Shown: positions 36,742 to 44,538 of the stretch, one piece after another
Layout of the letters: every line of letters starts with the position of its first letter
Numbering within the stretch: position 1 is the stretch's first letter
Source of the DNA: Rhodovastum atsumiense
Lineage (GTDB): Bacteria; Pseudomonadota; Alphaproteobacteria; Acetobacterales; Acetobacteraceae
DNA: 64,000 nt
Direction: 5' to 3'
Assembly: GCF_937425535.1 (NCBI RefSeq)
Contig: NZ_OW485601.1
Coordinates: 3,207,501-3,271,500, forward strand
Notes under the pieces: generated by a model
What the model was told of the DNA's origin: nothing
What the model saw: the letters and a program-made list of their open reading frames with translations, nothing else
The model's database searches: none
Made by a program: the position numbers and the translations under genes

Positions 36742-37658
36742 CGCGGCCGGATCTCGGGATTCACCAGGCCGTACAGCATGTCGACGACCAGGTTGATGAG
36801 GATGAATTCAGCGGAGAACAGCATGATCTCCGCCTGGATGACCGGGTAGTCGCGATAGGCGACGCTGTCGACCAGCAGGCGGCCGAGGCCGGGCCAGGAA
36901 AACACCGTTTCCACCACCACCGAGCCGCCGAGCAGGAAGCCGAATTGCAGGCCGGTCATGGTGATGACCGGGATCAGCGCGTTGCGCAGCGTGTGCCGCA
37001 GCACCACGCGCCGTTCCGGCACGCCCTTGGACCGGGCGGTGCGGACATAGTCCTCCGATGCCACCTCGACGAAGGCCGAGCGGGTGAAGCGCGCCAGCAC
37101 CGCCGCCACCGCGACGCCAAGGGTGAAGGAGGGCAGCACGAAATGCTGCCAGGTGCCGTAGCCGCCGGTCGGCAGCAGGCCGAGATGCACCGAGAACAGG
37201 TCGATCAGCAGCAGGCCGAGCCAGAAGGCGGGGAAGGAGATGCCGGACACCGCCAGCACCATCCCCACCCGGTCGAGCAACTTGCCGCGCTTGACGCCCG
37301 AGATCACGCCGATGCCCATGCCGACGACGACCGCCCAGGCCATCGCCGCGAGGGTCAGCAGCAAGGTCGGCAGGAAGCGCTCGCCGATTTCCATGGCCAC
37401 CGGCCGCTTCGTGCGCGCGGAGACGCCGAGGTTGCCCTGCAGCGTCTGCCACACGTAGCGGCCGTACTGTTCGACCAGCGGCCGGTCGAGGCCGAGCTCC
37501 TGCCGCACCGCCTCGACGTCCTGCAGCGCGGCGTCCGGCCCCGCCACCAGCCGCGCCGGGTCGCCGGGCAGCAGGTGGACGAAGCCGAACACGAAGATGG
37601 ACACCACGACCAGCACCGGCAGGGTGCTGATCAGGCGGCGCAGAAGGTAGCTCGGCAT
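36738..37658 (-). CDS. peptide ABC transporter permease (DppB/GsiC type)
   Basis: A 306-residue inner-membrane permease. N-terminal [31 protein letters not shown], the [16 protein letters not shown] region, and the EAA loop [31 protein letters not shown] are family signatures, ending in [19 protein letters not shown] at 37658 lies four bases beyond the binding-protein stop. Partner of the DppC-type subunit. Confidence 0.92.
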   Translation of the reverse strand: MPSYLLRRLISTLPVLVVVSIFVFGFVHLLPGDPARLVAGPDAALQDVEAVRQELGLDRPLVEQYGRYVWQTLQGNLGVSARTKRPVAMEIGERFLPTLLLTLAAMAWAVVVGMGIGVISGVKRGKLLDRVGMVLAVSGISFPAFWLGLLLIDLFSVHLGLLPTGGYGTWQHFVLPSFTLGVAVAAVLARFTRSAFVEVASEDYVRTARSKGVPERRVVLRHTLRNALIPVITMTGLQFGFLLGGSVVVETVFSWPGLGRLLVDSVAYRDYPVIQAEIMLFSAEFILINLVVDMLYGLVNPEIRPR

Positions 37659-37662
37659 CGGC

Positions 37663-39237
37663 TCAGTTGGTCAGTTCGGCGGCCTCGGGCAGCAGCCCGC
37701 GGTCCGGCATCTGGTAGAAGCCGGAGAGCTTCTTCGACTGGGCGGCGAGCGTCGGCTCGACCACCAGGAAGACCCAGGGCGCGTCCTCCCAGATGTGCTT
37801 CTGCGCGTCGGCATAGGCGGCGGCGCGCTTCGCCGGGTCGGCGGTGGTCAGCGCCGCGTCGATGGCGCGGTTCACCTCCGGGCTGTCGTAATAGCCGGTG
37901 TTGAACAGCGCCGGCGGGAAGGCGCTGCCGGCCAGCAGCGGACGCAGGCCCCAGTCGGCGTCGCCGGTCGAGGACGACCAGCCGCCCATCTGCATCTGCA
38001 TCTCGCTTTCCGCCGGAGTCTTGGCGCCGTAGAGCCGGGCGTAGAGCATCGGCACTTCCATGCCGCTGATCGTCACCTTGATGCCCACGGCGGCAAGCTG
38101 CTGCTGCACCACCTGCATCATGCGCATGGACAGGCTGTTGTTGGCGCCCCAGATCTCGGTTTCGAAGCCGTTCGGGTAGCCGGCCTCGGCCAGCAGCTTC
38201 TTCGCCTTGGCCACGTCGTGGGTATAGGGCGTCTGCTTCACGTAGAAGCCCAGGCCCGGCGGGATCGCCGAATCCAGCGGCTGGGCGAAGCCGTTGAAGA
38301 CCACGCGGTTGAAGGCCTGCCGGTCGATGGCGTAGTTCAGCGCCTGGCGCACCCGCACGTCGTTGAACGGCTTCTTCGTCACGTTCAGCGTGACGTAGCG
38401 CACGACGATCGAGGGCTCGTTGATGATGGTGACCGCCTTGTTGTTCTGCACCACCTTCACCATCTCCGGCGGCATCGGATAGATGAAGTGGGCCTCGCCG
38501 GTCTGCAGCATGGCGATGCGCGAGCCGTTCTCCGGCACGCTGCGGAAGGTCACCGACTTCACCTTCGGCAGGCCCGGCTTGCGGTAATGCGGGTTGGCCA
38601 CGACCTTCAGCGTGTCGGCGTTCCAACTGACGAAGGTGAACGGCCCGGTGCCGACCGGATTGCGGCCGATCTCCTTGCCGTACTGCGCGACCGCCTTGGG
38701 GCTGACCATCATCGCCGCGGCATGGGCGATGGTCGGCACGAAGGCGCCGAACGGGCTCTTCAGCACCACCTTGACCGTGGCCGGGTCGATCACCTCGGTG
38801 CGCTCGACCATCGAGAACATGCTCGACCGCTTCAGCTTGACGTTCGGGTCGGTCAGGCGGTCGAAATTCGCCTTCACCGCGGCGGCGTCGAAGGGCGTGC
38901 CGTCGTGGAAGACCACGCCCTTCTGCAGCTTGAAGGTGAATTCGGTGGCGGTGTCGTTGGCGACGTAGCTCTCCGCCAGCATGGGGACGAGCTTCATGTC
39001 CTTGTCGAAGCCGTACAGCCCCTCGTAGACCAGCCGGCAGGCCGATTGCGACAGCGTGTCGTTGATGTCGGCCGGATCGAGCCCGGTCAGGTTGTCCGGC
39101 ACGCCGACCACGAGATCCCCGGCCGGGGCGGCGGCGCGTGCGGGGGAGGCGAGCAGCCCGTCCATGGCGGGCACGGCGGCGAGGCCCAGCACCGTTCCGA
39201 GCAAGGCACGGCGTGATACGTCCGGATGGGAAGACAT
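37663..39237 (-). CDS. peptide/glutathione ABC transporter substrate-binding protein (SBP family 5)
   Basis: A 524-residue periplasmic receptor. Twin-arginine-like leader [20 protein letters not shown] and cleavage near [11 protein letters not shown]; the mature part opens [18 protein letters not shown] and has the family stretch [20 protein letters not shown] and [21 protein letters not shown] precedes the ATG at 39237. It follows the fused ATPase gene by 16 bases. Related to DppA/GsiB/NikA receptors; the linked peptidases favour a peptide ligand. Confidence 0.9.
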   Translation of the reverse strand: MSSHPDVSRRALLGTVLGLAAVPAMDGLLASPARAAAPAGDLVVGVPDNLTGLDPADINDTLSQSACRLVYEGLYGFDKDMKLVPMLAESYVANDTATEFTFKLQKGVVFHDGTPFDAAAVKANFDRLTDPNVKLKRSSMFSMVERTEVIDPATVKVVLKSPFGAFVPTIAHAAAMMVSPKAVAQYGKEIGRNPVGTGPFTFVSWNADTLKVVANPHYRKPGLPKVKSVTFRSVPENGSRIAMLQTGEAHFIYPMPPEMVKVVQNNKAVTIINEPSIVVRYVTLNVTKKPFNDVRVRQALNYAIDRQAFNRVVFNGFAQPLDSAIPPGLGFYVKQTPYTHDVAKAKKLLAEAGYPNGFETEIWGANNSLSMRMMQVVQQQLAAVGIKVTISGMEVPMLYARLYGAKTPAESEMQMQMGGWSSSTGDADWGLRPLLAGSAFPPALFNTGYYDSPEVNRAIDAALTTADPAKRAAAYADAQKHIWEDAPWVFLVVEPTLAAQSKKLSGFYQMPDRGLLPEAAELTN

Positions 39238-39253
39238 GGCCGGGATTCCTCCG

Positions 39254-41101
39254 TTAGTACATGCCACCGACGCGGTGGCGCGCCACGAAATGGTCCTCTC
39301 CCACCGCCACCAGCGGCGCGGTCTCGGGCGGGTCGTCCAGCGGACGCATCGGCGAGGGGACCTCACTGTCGTCGATACCGGTTTCACGACCCCGGCGCCG
39401 CGGGTCGGCGGCCGGCACGGCGGCGAGCAGGCGCTGCGTGTAGGGGTGGCGCGGGTTCGACAGCACCGCCTGGCGCGGGCCGATCTCGACGACCTGGCCG
39501 AGATACATCACCGCCACGCGGTGGGCGACGCGCTCCACCACCGCCATGTCGTGCGAGATGAACAGGTAGGCGAGGCCGCGGCGCGCCTGCAGGTCCATCA
39601 GCAGGTTCACCACCTGCGCGCGGATCGACACGTCGAGCGCGGCCACCGCCTCGTCGGCGATGATGACCCGGGGCTCGCTGGCCAGGGCCCGGGCGATGCA
39701 GACGCGCTGGCACTCGCCGCCGGAGAGTTCGTGCGGGTAGCGGTACACGTAGGCGGCCGGCAGCCCGACCTGGTGCAGCAATTCCCGCACCCGCGCCTCC
39801 ACGGCAATGCCGCTGGCGAGGCCGTGGGTGAGGATCGGCTCGGCCACCGAGACGCCGATGGTCAGGCGCGGATCGAGCGAGGCGAAGGGATCCTGGAAGA
39901 CATATTGTACGCCGCGCCGCAGTGCCGCCTCGCTGGCCGGGGTCAGTTGCGTCACGTCCCGGCCCTCGAACAGGATGTGCCCGCCGACGGGCTGTTCGAG
40001 CCGCAGGATGCTGAGGCCGGTGGTGGACTTGCCGCAGCCGGATTCGCCGACAACAGCCAGCGTCTCGCCGGCGCGCAGCGAGAGCGATACCTTCTCGACC
40101 GCATGGATGCGCCCGACCGCGCGCCCGAGCAGGCCGCCGCGCACGTCGAAGCGCGTGGTCAGGTCGCGCACTTCCAGCACCGGCGCGGCCCCGGCGGCGA
40201 CGGTGTCCTGCGGTGTGGGCGCGTCTTCCTCGGGGCTCGGGAAGGCCAGCGGCAAGGGATGCGCGGCGAGGCTGCCCAGCCGCGGCACGGCGGCGAGCAG
40301 GCGCTGCGTGTAGGGATGGCGCGGCGCCTCGAAGATCGCCACCGCGTCGCCTTCCTCCACCTTCTCGCCGCGGCGCATCACCGCGACCCGGTCGGCGACC
40401 TCGGCCACCACGCCCATGTCGTGGGTGATGAAGATCATCGCCATGTCGAGATCGCGCTGCAGCGAGCGCATCAGCCGCAGCACCTGCGCCTGCACCGTGA
40501 CGTCGAGCGCCGTGGTCGGCTCGTCGGCGATCAGCAGGCGCGGCCGGCAGGAGAGGGCGACGGCGATCATCACCCGCTGTCGCATCCCGCCGGAAAGCTG
40601 GAACGGGTATTGCCGCAACCGTTGCACGGCGGCGGGGATGCGCACCTGTTCCAGCAGCCGCCGCGCCTCGGCCCAGGCGGCGGTGCGGTCGAGCCCCTGG
40701 TGCAGCATGACCGATTCGGCGATCTGCTCGCCGATGCGCAGCACCGGGTTGAGCGAGGTCATCGGGTGCTGGAACACCATGGCGATGTCCGACCCGCGCA
40801 GGCGGCGCATGCCCTCCGGCGTCTCCGCCGCGAGGTCGCGCACCACGCCGTCGCGGCCGCGCCAGCGGATCGAACCGCCGGCGATCCGGCCGCTCGTGTA
40901 GTCGATCAGCCGGGTGATGGCGAGCGAGGTGACCGATTTGCCCGAGCCCGATTCCCCCACCACCGCGAGGGTTTCGCCGTCGCCGACCCACAGGTCGAGG
41001 TCGCGGACCGCCGTGACCCGCCCCCGATCGGTATCGAAAACGACGGTCAGGCCGGAGATGTCCAGCAACGGGGCAGGGCTGGGGGAAGGCGAAAGGAGCA
41101 T
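39254..41101 (-). CDS. fused dual-domain peptide ABC transporter ATPase (GsiA-like)
   Basis: A 615-residue protein containing both ATPase subunits in tandem. Domain 1: Walker A GESGSGKS (49-56), LSGGMRQRVMIA, LLIADEPTTALDV. Domain 2: Walker A GESGCGKST (from about 352), LSGGECQRVCIARA, VIIADEAVAALDV. Each is followed by the oligopeptide-transporter extension RHPYTQRLLAAVP. In domain 2 the usual DEPxxALD reads DEAVAALD, the catalytic Glu is retained. E. coli GsiA (623 aa) has the same architecture. It is the first gene of the six-gene import-and-hydrolysis operon. Confidence 0.93.
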   Translation of the reverse strand: MLLSPSPSPAPLLDISGLTVVFDTDRGRVTAVRDLDLWVGDGETLAVVGESGSGKSVTSLAITRLIDYTSGRIAGGSIRWRGRDGVVRDLAAETPEGMRRLRGSDIAMVFQHPMTSLNPVLRIGEQIAESVMLHQGLDRTAAWAEARRLLEQVRIPAAVQRLRQYPFQLSGGMRQRVMIAVALSCRPRLLIADEPTTALDVTVQAQVLRLMRSLQRDLDMAMIFITHDMGVVAEVADRVAVMRRGEKVEEGDAVAIFEAPRHPYTQRLLAAVPRLGSLAAHPLPLAFPSPEEDAPTPQDTVAAGAAPVLEVRDLTTRFDVRGGLLGRAVGRIHAVEKVSLSLRAGETLAVVGESGCGKSTTGLSILRLEQPVGGHILFEGRDVTQLTPASEAALRRGVQYVFQDPFASLDPRLTIGVSVAEPILTHGLASGIAVEARVRELLHQVGLPAAYVYRYPHELSGGECQRVCIARALASEPRVIIADEAVAALDVSIRAQVVNLLMDLQARRGLAYLFISHDMAVVERVAHRVAVMYLGQVVEIGPRQAVLSNPRHPYTQRLLAAVPAADPRRRGRETGIDDSEVPSPMRPLDDPPETAPLVAVGEDHFVARHRVGGMY

Positions 41102-41406
41102 AGGGGTGGGAAAGGTCCAGAAAGCACGACAACGGAACGGTCGCCGCTTCCAGGCAACCCGGGCGCATACAAAGCCGATCTCGCGCGAATAACCAATGGA
41201 AACATGACGCGCTTGTCCCGTTCGGTTTGCAGGTCTGTGTCGGTTGTGCCCAAACAGGAACGATCCGGAAACGGGCGCATGGCGGTTTTTCGCCGCGCAG
41301 GCGCCATGTGTTCCGCCGCCGCCACATCCGGCATTTGCCGTCCTGCGGCCGCTCTCGGTAGTTTCCCGGTGTTGTCCGCCCCCACAGCCAGCGAGCAGCT
41401 TGCCCC
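41102..41406. other. divergent intergenic region, gsiA-like operon and HAD gene
   Basis: This 305-base gap between the ATPase start and the HAD phosphatase start should contain the promoters of both. I see no clear promoter pair, repeat or small gene. Confidence 0.5.
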
Positions 41407-42078
41407 GTGACCCCCCGCCGCATCGCCGCCGTCGTGTTCGACATGGACGGCACCCTGATTGATAGCGAGAGCATCTACCGGGCTGCCCTGGTGCAGGCGA
41501 TGGAGGCGCTCGGGCGCACGGTAGACGAGGCGTTCCTACACGCGATCACCGGTCTGCCGGGACCCGAGATCACCCTGCGCATCCGCGCGCGCTATGGCGA
41601 GGACTTTCCCTTCGCGGCGTTCCACCGCCATTACGTCGCCCGGCGCGACACCCTGGCCGGCGACGGCATCCCGTTGCGGCCGGGGGCGGCCGAGGCGCTG
41701 CGGTTCGTGGCCGGGCTCGGCCTGCCGATCGCGCTGGCCACCTCGTCGATGCGCGCCTCCGCGCTCGGGCACCTGCGGCGCCTGGAGATCCTGGCGCATT
41801 TCACTGCGGTGGTGACGCGCGACGACGTCGTCCGCAGCAAGCCGCATCCCGACCTGTTCCTGAAGGCGGCGGCGCTGCTGGGCGTGGCGCCTGCGGATTG
41901 CCTCGCGGTCGAGGATTCGGTGGCGGGCGTCACCGCGGCGCTGGCGGCGGGGATGATGACGGTGATGGTGCCTGACCTGGTGATGCCGGACGCAGAGATG
42001 CGCCGGGCCTGCGTCGCCGTGCACGGCAGCCTGCACGAACTGCCGTTACTGTTCCCGCCGGAAGACGGGGCGGCCTGA
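41407..42078 (+). CDS. HAD-superfamily phosphatase (beta-phosphoglucomutase-like)
   Basis: A 223-residue subfamily IA HAD enzyme. Motif I FDMDGTLID with nucleophile Asp12 and acid/base Asp14, motif II Ser in LATSS, motif III Lys in RSKPHPDLFLKAA and motif IV VEDSVAGVTAALAAGM are intact. A four-helix cap lies between motifs I and II. The start is GTG at 41407; the ribosome site is weak. Likely hydrolyses a sugar phosphate or phosphoglycolate-like metabolite. It converges on DUF2066 with only three bases between stops. Confidence 0.88.
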   Translation: MTPRRIAAVVFDMDGTLIDSESIYRAALVQAMEALGRTVDEAFLHAITGLPGPEITLRIRARYGEDFPFAAFHRHYVARRDTLAGDGIPLRPGAAEALRFVAGLGLPIALATSSMRASALGHLRRLEILAHFTAVVTRDDVVRSKPHPDLFLKAAALLGVAPADCLAVEDSVAGVTAALAAGMMTVMVPDLVMPDAEMRRACVAVHGSLHELPLLFPPEDGAA

Positions 42079-42081
42079 TCC

Positions 42082-42807
42082 TCAGCGCCGCCCGGCCAGC
42101 ACCGCCAGGGCGCCGGCGAGCGCGTCGCGGAACGCCGCATCGAAGGACACCCCGGTGATGCGCCAGTCATGGGCGCGCCCCTGCCAGTCCAGGTGCCATT
42201 CGCCGACCCAGCCCAGCTCCGCCTCGCTCCAGGTGAGGTGGCCGGTCAGGGGCACGGTGCCGGGGAAGGCGGCGTCGGGAGTGGCGCGCGGCGGCAGGGC
42301 GACGCGCAGGCCGTAGCGGCGCGCGGCGGCCAGCAATGCCTGGCGCTGGCGCTCGCCGTCATCGGCGTCGTTGGAGAGCGGATAGGTGCCGCCGTCCTGG
42401 TCGCGCACGCTGATGCGGGCGAGCAGGCGGGGGCGCAAGGCGGTCCAGGCCGGCACGCCCAGCCGGTCCAGCGCGGCGCGGATGCCGGCGGGGTCGAAAT
42501 GGGCGATGTAGTCCCACGGGCGGTCGCGCGTGCCCTGCTCGTCGTGGTGTGGCATGTCGGTCAGGCGGTCGAGGAACACGTCGTCCTCGACCAGGGCGGC
42601 GGCGTCGATGCCCTCAAGGCGGGAATCCTCGGCCAGGGCGGGTTCGCCCGAGACCTTCACCATCACCTCGCGCAGGGCCCGGGGCAGCGCCTCGGCGCGG
42701 CTGGCCGGGCCGGTGCCGGAGACGATGGCATGGCCCTCGAACAGGTCGTCCGCCCGGGCGGCGGGGGCGGCCAGCAGCAGTGCGGCAAGCAGGAAGCGGC
42801 CTTTCAT
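42082..42807 (-). CDS. DUF2066 domain-containing exported protein
   Basis: A 241-residue protein with signal peptide MKGRFLLAALLLAAPAARADD, followed by the DUF2066 pattern: early ALPRALREVMVKVSGEPALAEDSRLEGI, then AHFDPAGIRAALDRLGVPAW and a C-terminal GHLTWSEAELGWVGEWHLDWQGR. Function unknown; the N-terminal segment (RALREVMVKVSG) recurs across proteobacteria in periplasmic proteins. It is divergent from the LRAT-like gene. Confidence 0.8.
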   Translation of the reverse strand: MKGRFLLAALLLAAPAARADDLFEGHAIVSGTGPASRAEALPRALREVMVKVSGEPALAEDSRLEGIDAAALVEDDVFLDRLTDMPHHDEQGTRDRPWDYIAHFDPAGIRAALDRLGVPAWTALRPRLLARISVRDQDGGTYPLSNDADDGERQRQALLAAARRYGLRVALPPRATPDAAFPGTVPLTGHLTWSEAELGWVGEWHLDWQGRAHDWRITGVSFDAAFRDALAGALAVLAGRR

Positions 42808-43016
42808 GGCGCGAGCGTAGCACGCGGGACCGCCGAAGGCAGGTCCGCCTCTCCCGAGAGGGCGATGCACCAATGCGAAAACAATGCATGTGATTTTCAA
42901 TTGCAGGACGATACACATCGTTCTGGCGCCGAGAGAAATTCCGCGCGCCGTGGTGGCGGTGCGGGGCTCGGAACGGCAGGAAGGGACCATGCCATCGCCC
43001 CCTGGAAGCGGCGGGC

Positions 43017-43568
43017 ATGGCGGATTCTCCTCGTCCTGGCGATCATCTCGTTTCGAGGCGGGGCGTCTATACCCATCATGGCCTCTGCTCCGGCAAGGGG
43101 CGCGTCATCCATTACGCCGGCAGCGCGCGCGCGGGCGTACAGGGCCCGGTCGAGGAAATCCCGCTGGCGCAATTCACGGCCGGACACGGCTTTGCCATCC
43201 GGCCCCACAAGGGCCGCGCCTTCTCGCGGGCGGAGAGCGTGCGGCGCGCCCGCTCGCGCATCGGCGAGGACAATTACTGCCTGTTCACCAACAACTGCGA
43301 GCACTTCGTGCTCTGGTGCATCACCGGGAAGCCTCATAGCGCGCAGATAACGATCAGCTCCCAGGCCGTGATCGGTATGCTGGCCGGCGCTGCCGTCCGC
43401 GCCGCGGGCGGTGGGGCCATCGGTGGGCTGGCGGCGAGTATCGCCGGCCCCGCGGTGGTCGCCGTGGCCGCCGCCTATGGGATCTACGGGCTGGCAAGGT
43501 GGCTGGAAAAACCGCCGCGCTCCGCCGGGGCCAAGGGACATGCCAGAGCCGGGAAAGCGAAGGCGTGA
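43017..43568 (+). CDS. LRAT-like/NC-domain cysteine protein with hydrophobic C-terminus
   Basis: A 183-residue protein with the lecithin:retinol-acyltransferase-type fold within the NlpC/P60 superfamily. GDHLVSRRGVYTHHG (first His20/His21), VIHYAG (His32) and NYCLFTNNCEHFVLWCITG with catalytic Cys94 are visible. Members act as thiol acyltransferases, phospholipases or are of unknown role in bacteria. Residues about 117-160 form a glycine/alanine-rich hydrophobic segment that could be two membrane passes, followed by a basic tail. GGAAG lies upstream of the ATG. It lies beside a glycosyltransferase pair of lower GC. Function in this organism is unknown. Confidence 0.8.
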   Translation: MADSPRPGDHLVSRRGVYTHHGLCSGKGRVIHYAGSARAGVQGPVEEIPLAQFTAGHGFAIRPHKGRAFSRAESVRRARSRIGEDNYCLFTNNCEHFVLWCITGKPHSAQITISSQAVIGMLAGAAVRAAGGGAIGGLAASIAGPAVVAVAAAYGIYGLARWLEKPPRSAGAKGHARAGKAKA

Positions 43569-43608
43569 CGACGCGCCAGCGCGCGCCCCGCCGGGAAGCT
43601 GCGGTCCA

Positions 43609-44529
43609 TCAGATCCTGGAGCGACGTCCCGGCCCCAGGCGGTTGGACCATCCGTCGGAGGCGCCCCACCAGAAGGCACGCAGCACACGCACGCGTTTGC
43701 CTCGGTAGGCAACCCAATAGGCCACGCCCTGGACGAACAGATACGGCAACAGCCGCAATCTCCACCGCAGGGGGGCAAGCCCTTCGCGCATCATGGCAAC
43801 CTGGTTGCGCACGTACGTGTACAGGCGGGCGGGGGGTTGCCGGGCCAGCAGCATGCCCAGGACCGGGATGCGGATGATCCCCTGGCCCAGCCGATGCGGC
43901 ATGATGGCCGTGCTGTCGATCCAGCATGAATATCCCTGGCGCCAGGCCCGGAAGCACCACTCGATATCGACCGCATCGATGAAGAAGTCGGTGCGGAAAC
44001 CTCCGAGTTGCTCGAAGGCATCAAGGTTGATCAGGGAACCGGACGAGATCGCGAATTCGGCCGGGTGCAGCGTTCCGTTGACGCTGCCCCCGGCAAGATG
44101 GAACGGGTGAGGGGGCTTGAATGTGCCGTCCTCCGCCGACACCGGCAGCGGCCCGATCAGCGCCGGCTTTTTCCCGAGCCGGATCAGATCCATCATGCCC
44201 TGGCGCAGGTGCGTCAACATGCCGGCCTGCGGCGAGGAATCCTGATCGAAGATCAGGAGCAGGTCCGCCCCTGCCTGCCGGGACGCGGCCGCCATGGTGT
44301 TGTAGGCGAGGCCGAGTCCGGCATTGGTGCCGTCGTTCAGGAACGTGATGCCGCCCGCGGCGGCGGCACATAATCGTTGCTTCAGCGCCGGGTCGAGCGT
44401 GGAATTCTGAAAGATCCAGACCTTCCCCGCTTCCCTGGACATTCGTCCAACCAGATCGATGAGCAATTCCGGAACCGGGTCATAGGCGACGATGCCAATG
44501 TCGCTGGGCAAGCCGTTGGCCGTGAGCAT
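43609..44529 (-). CDS. family 2 glycosyltransferase (rhamnosyltransferase-like)
   Basis: A 306-residue GT-A-fold glycosyltransferase. IGIVAYDPVPELLIDLV at the N-terminus, LNDGTNAGLGLAYN, the DxD-like LIFDQDSSP and FFIDAVDIEWCFRAWRQGY (acceptor/catalytic segment) match rhamnosyltransferases that build O-antigen. Hydrophobic C-terminal residues suggest membrane association. Start ATG at 44529, with GTG at 44532 as an alternative. Nine bases after the larger glycosyltransferase gene, so it is likely co-transcribed. Sugar specificity is uncertain. Confidence 0.85.
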   Translation of the reverse strand: MLTANGLPSDIGIVAYDPVPELLIDLVGRMSREAGKVWIFQNSTLDPALKQRLCAAAAGGITFLNDGTNAGLGLAYNTMAAASRQAGADLLLIFDQDSSPQAGMLTHLRQGMMDLIRLGKKPALIGPLPVSAEDGTFKPPHPFHLAGGSVNGTLHPAEFAISSGSLINLDAFEQLGGFRTDFFIDAVDIEWCFRAWRQGYSCWIDSTAIMPHRLGQGIIRIPVLGMLLARQPPARLYTYVRNQVAMMREGLAPLRWRLRLLPYLFVQGVAYWVAYRGKRVRVLRAFWWGASDGWSNRLGPGRRSRI

Positions 44530-44538
44530 CACCAGGCC

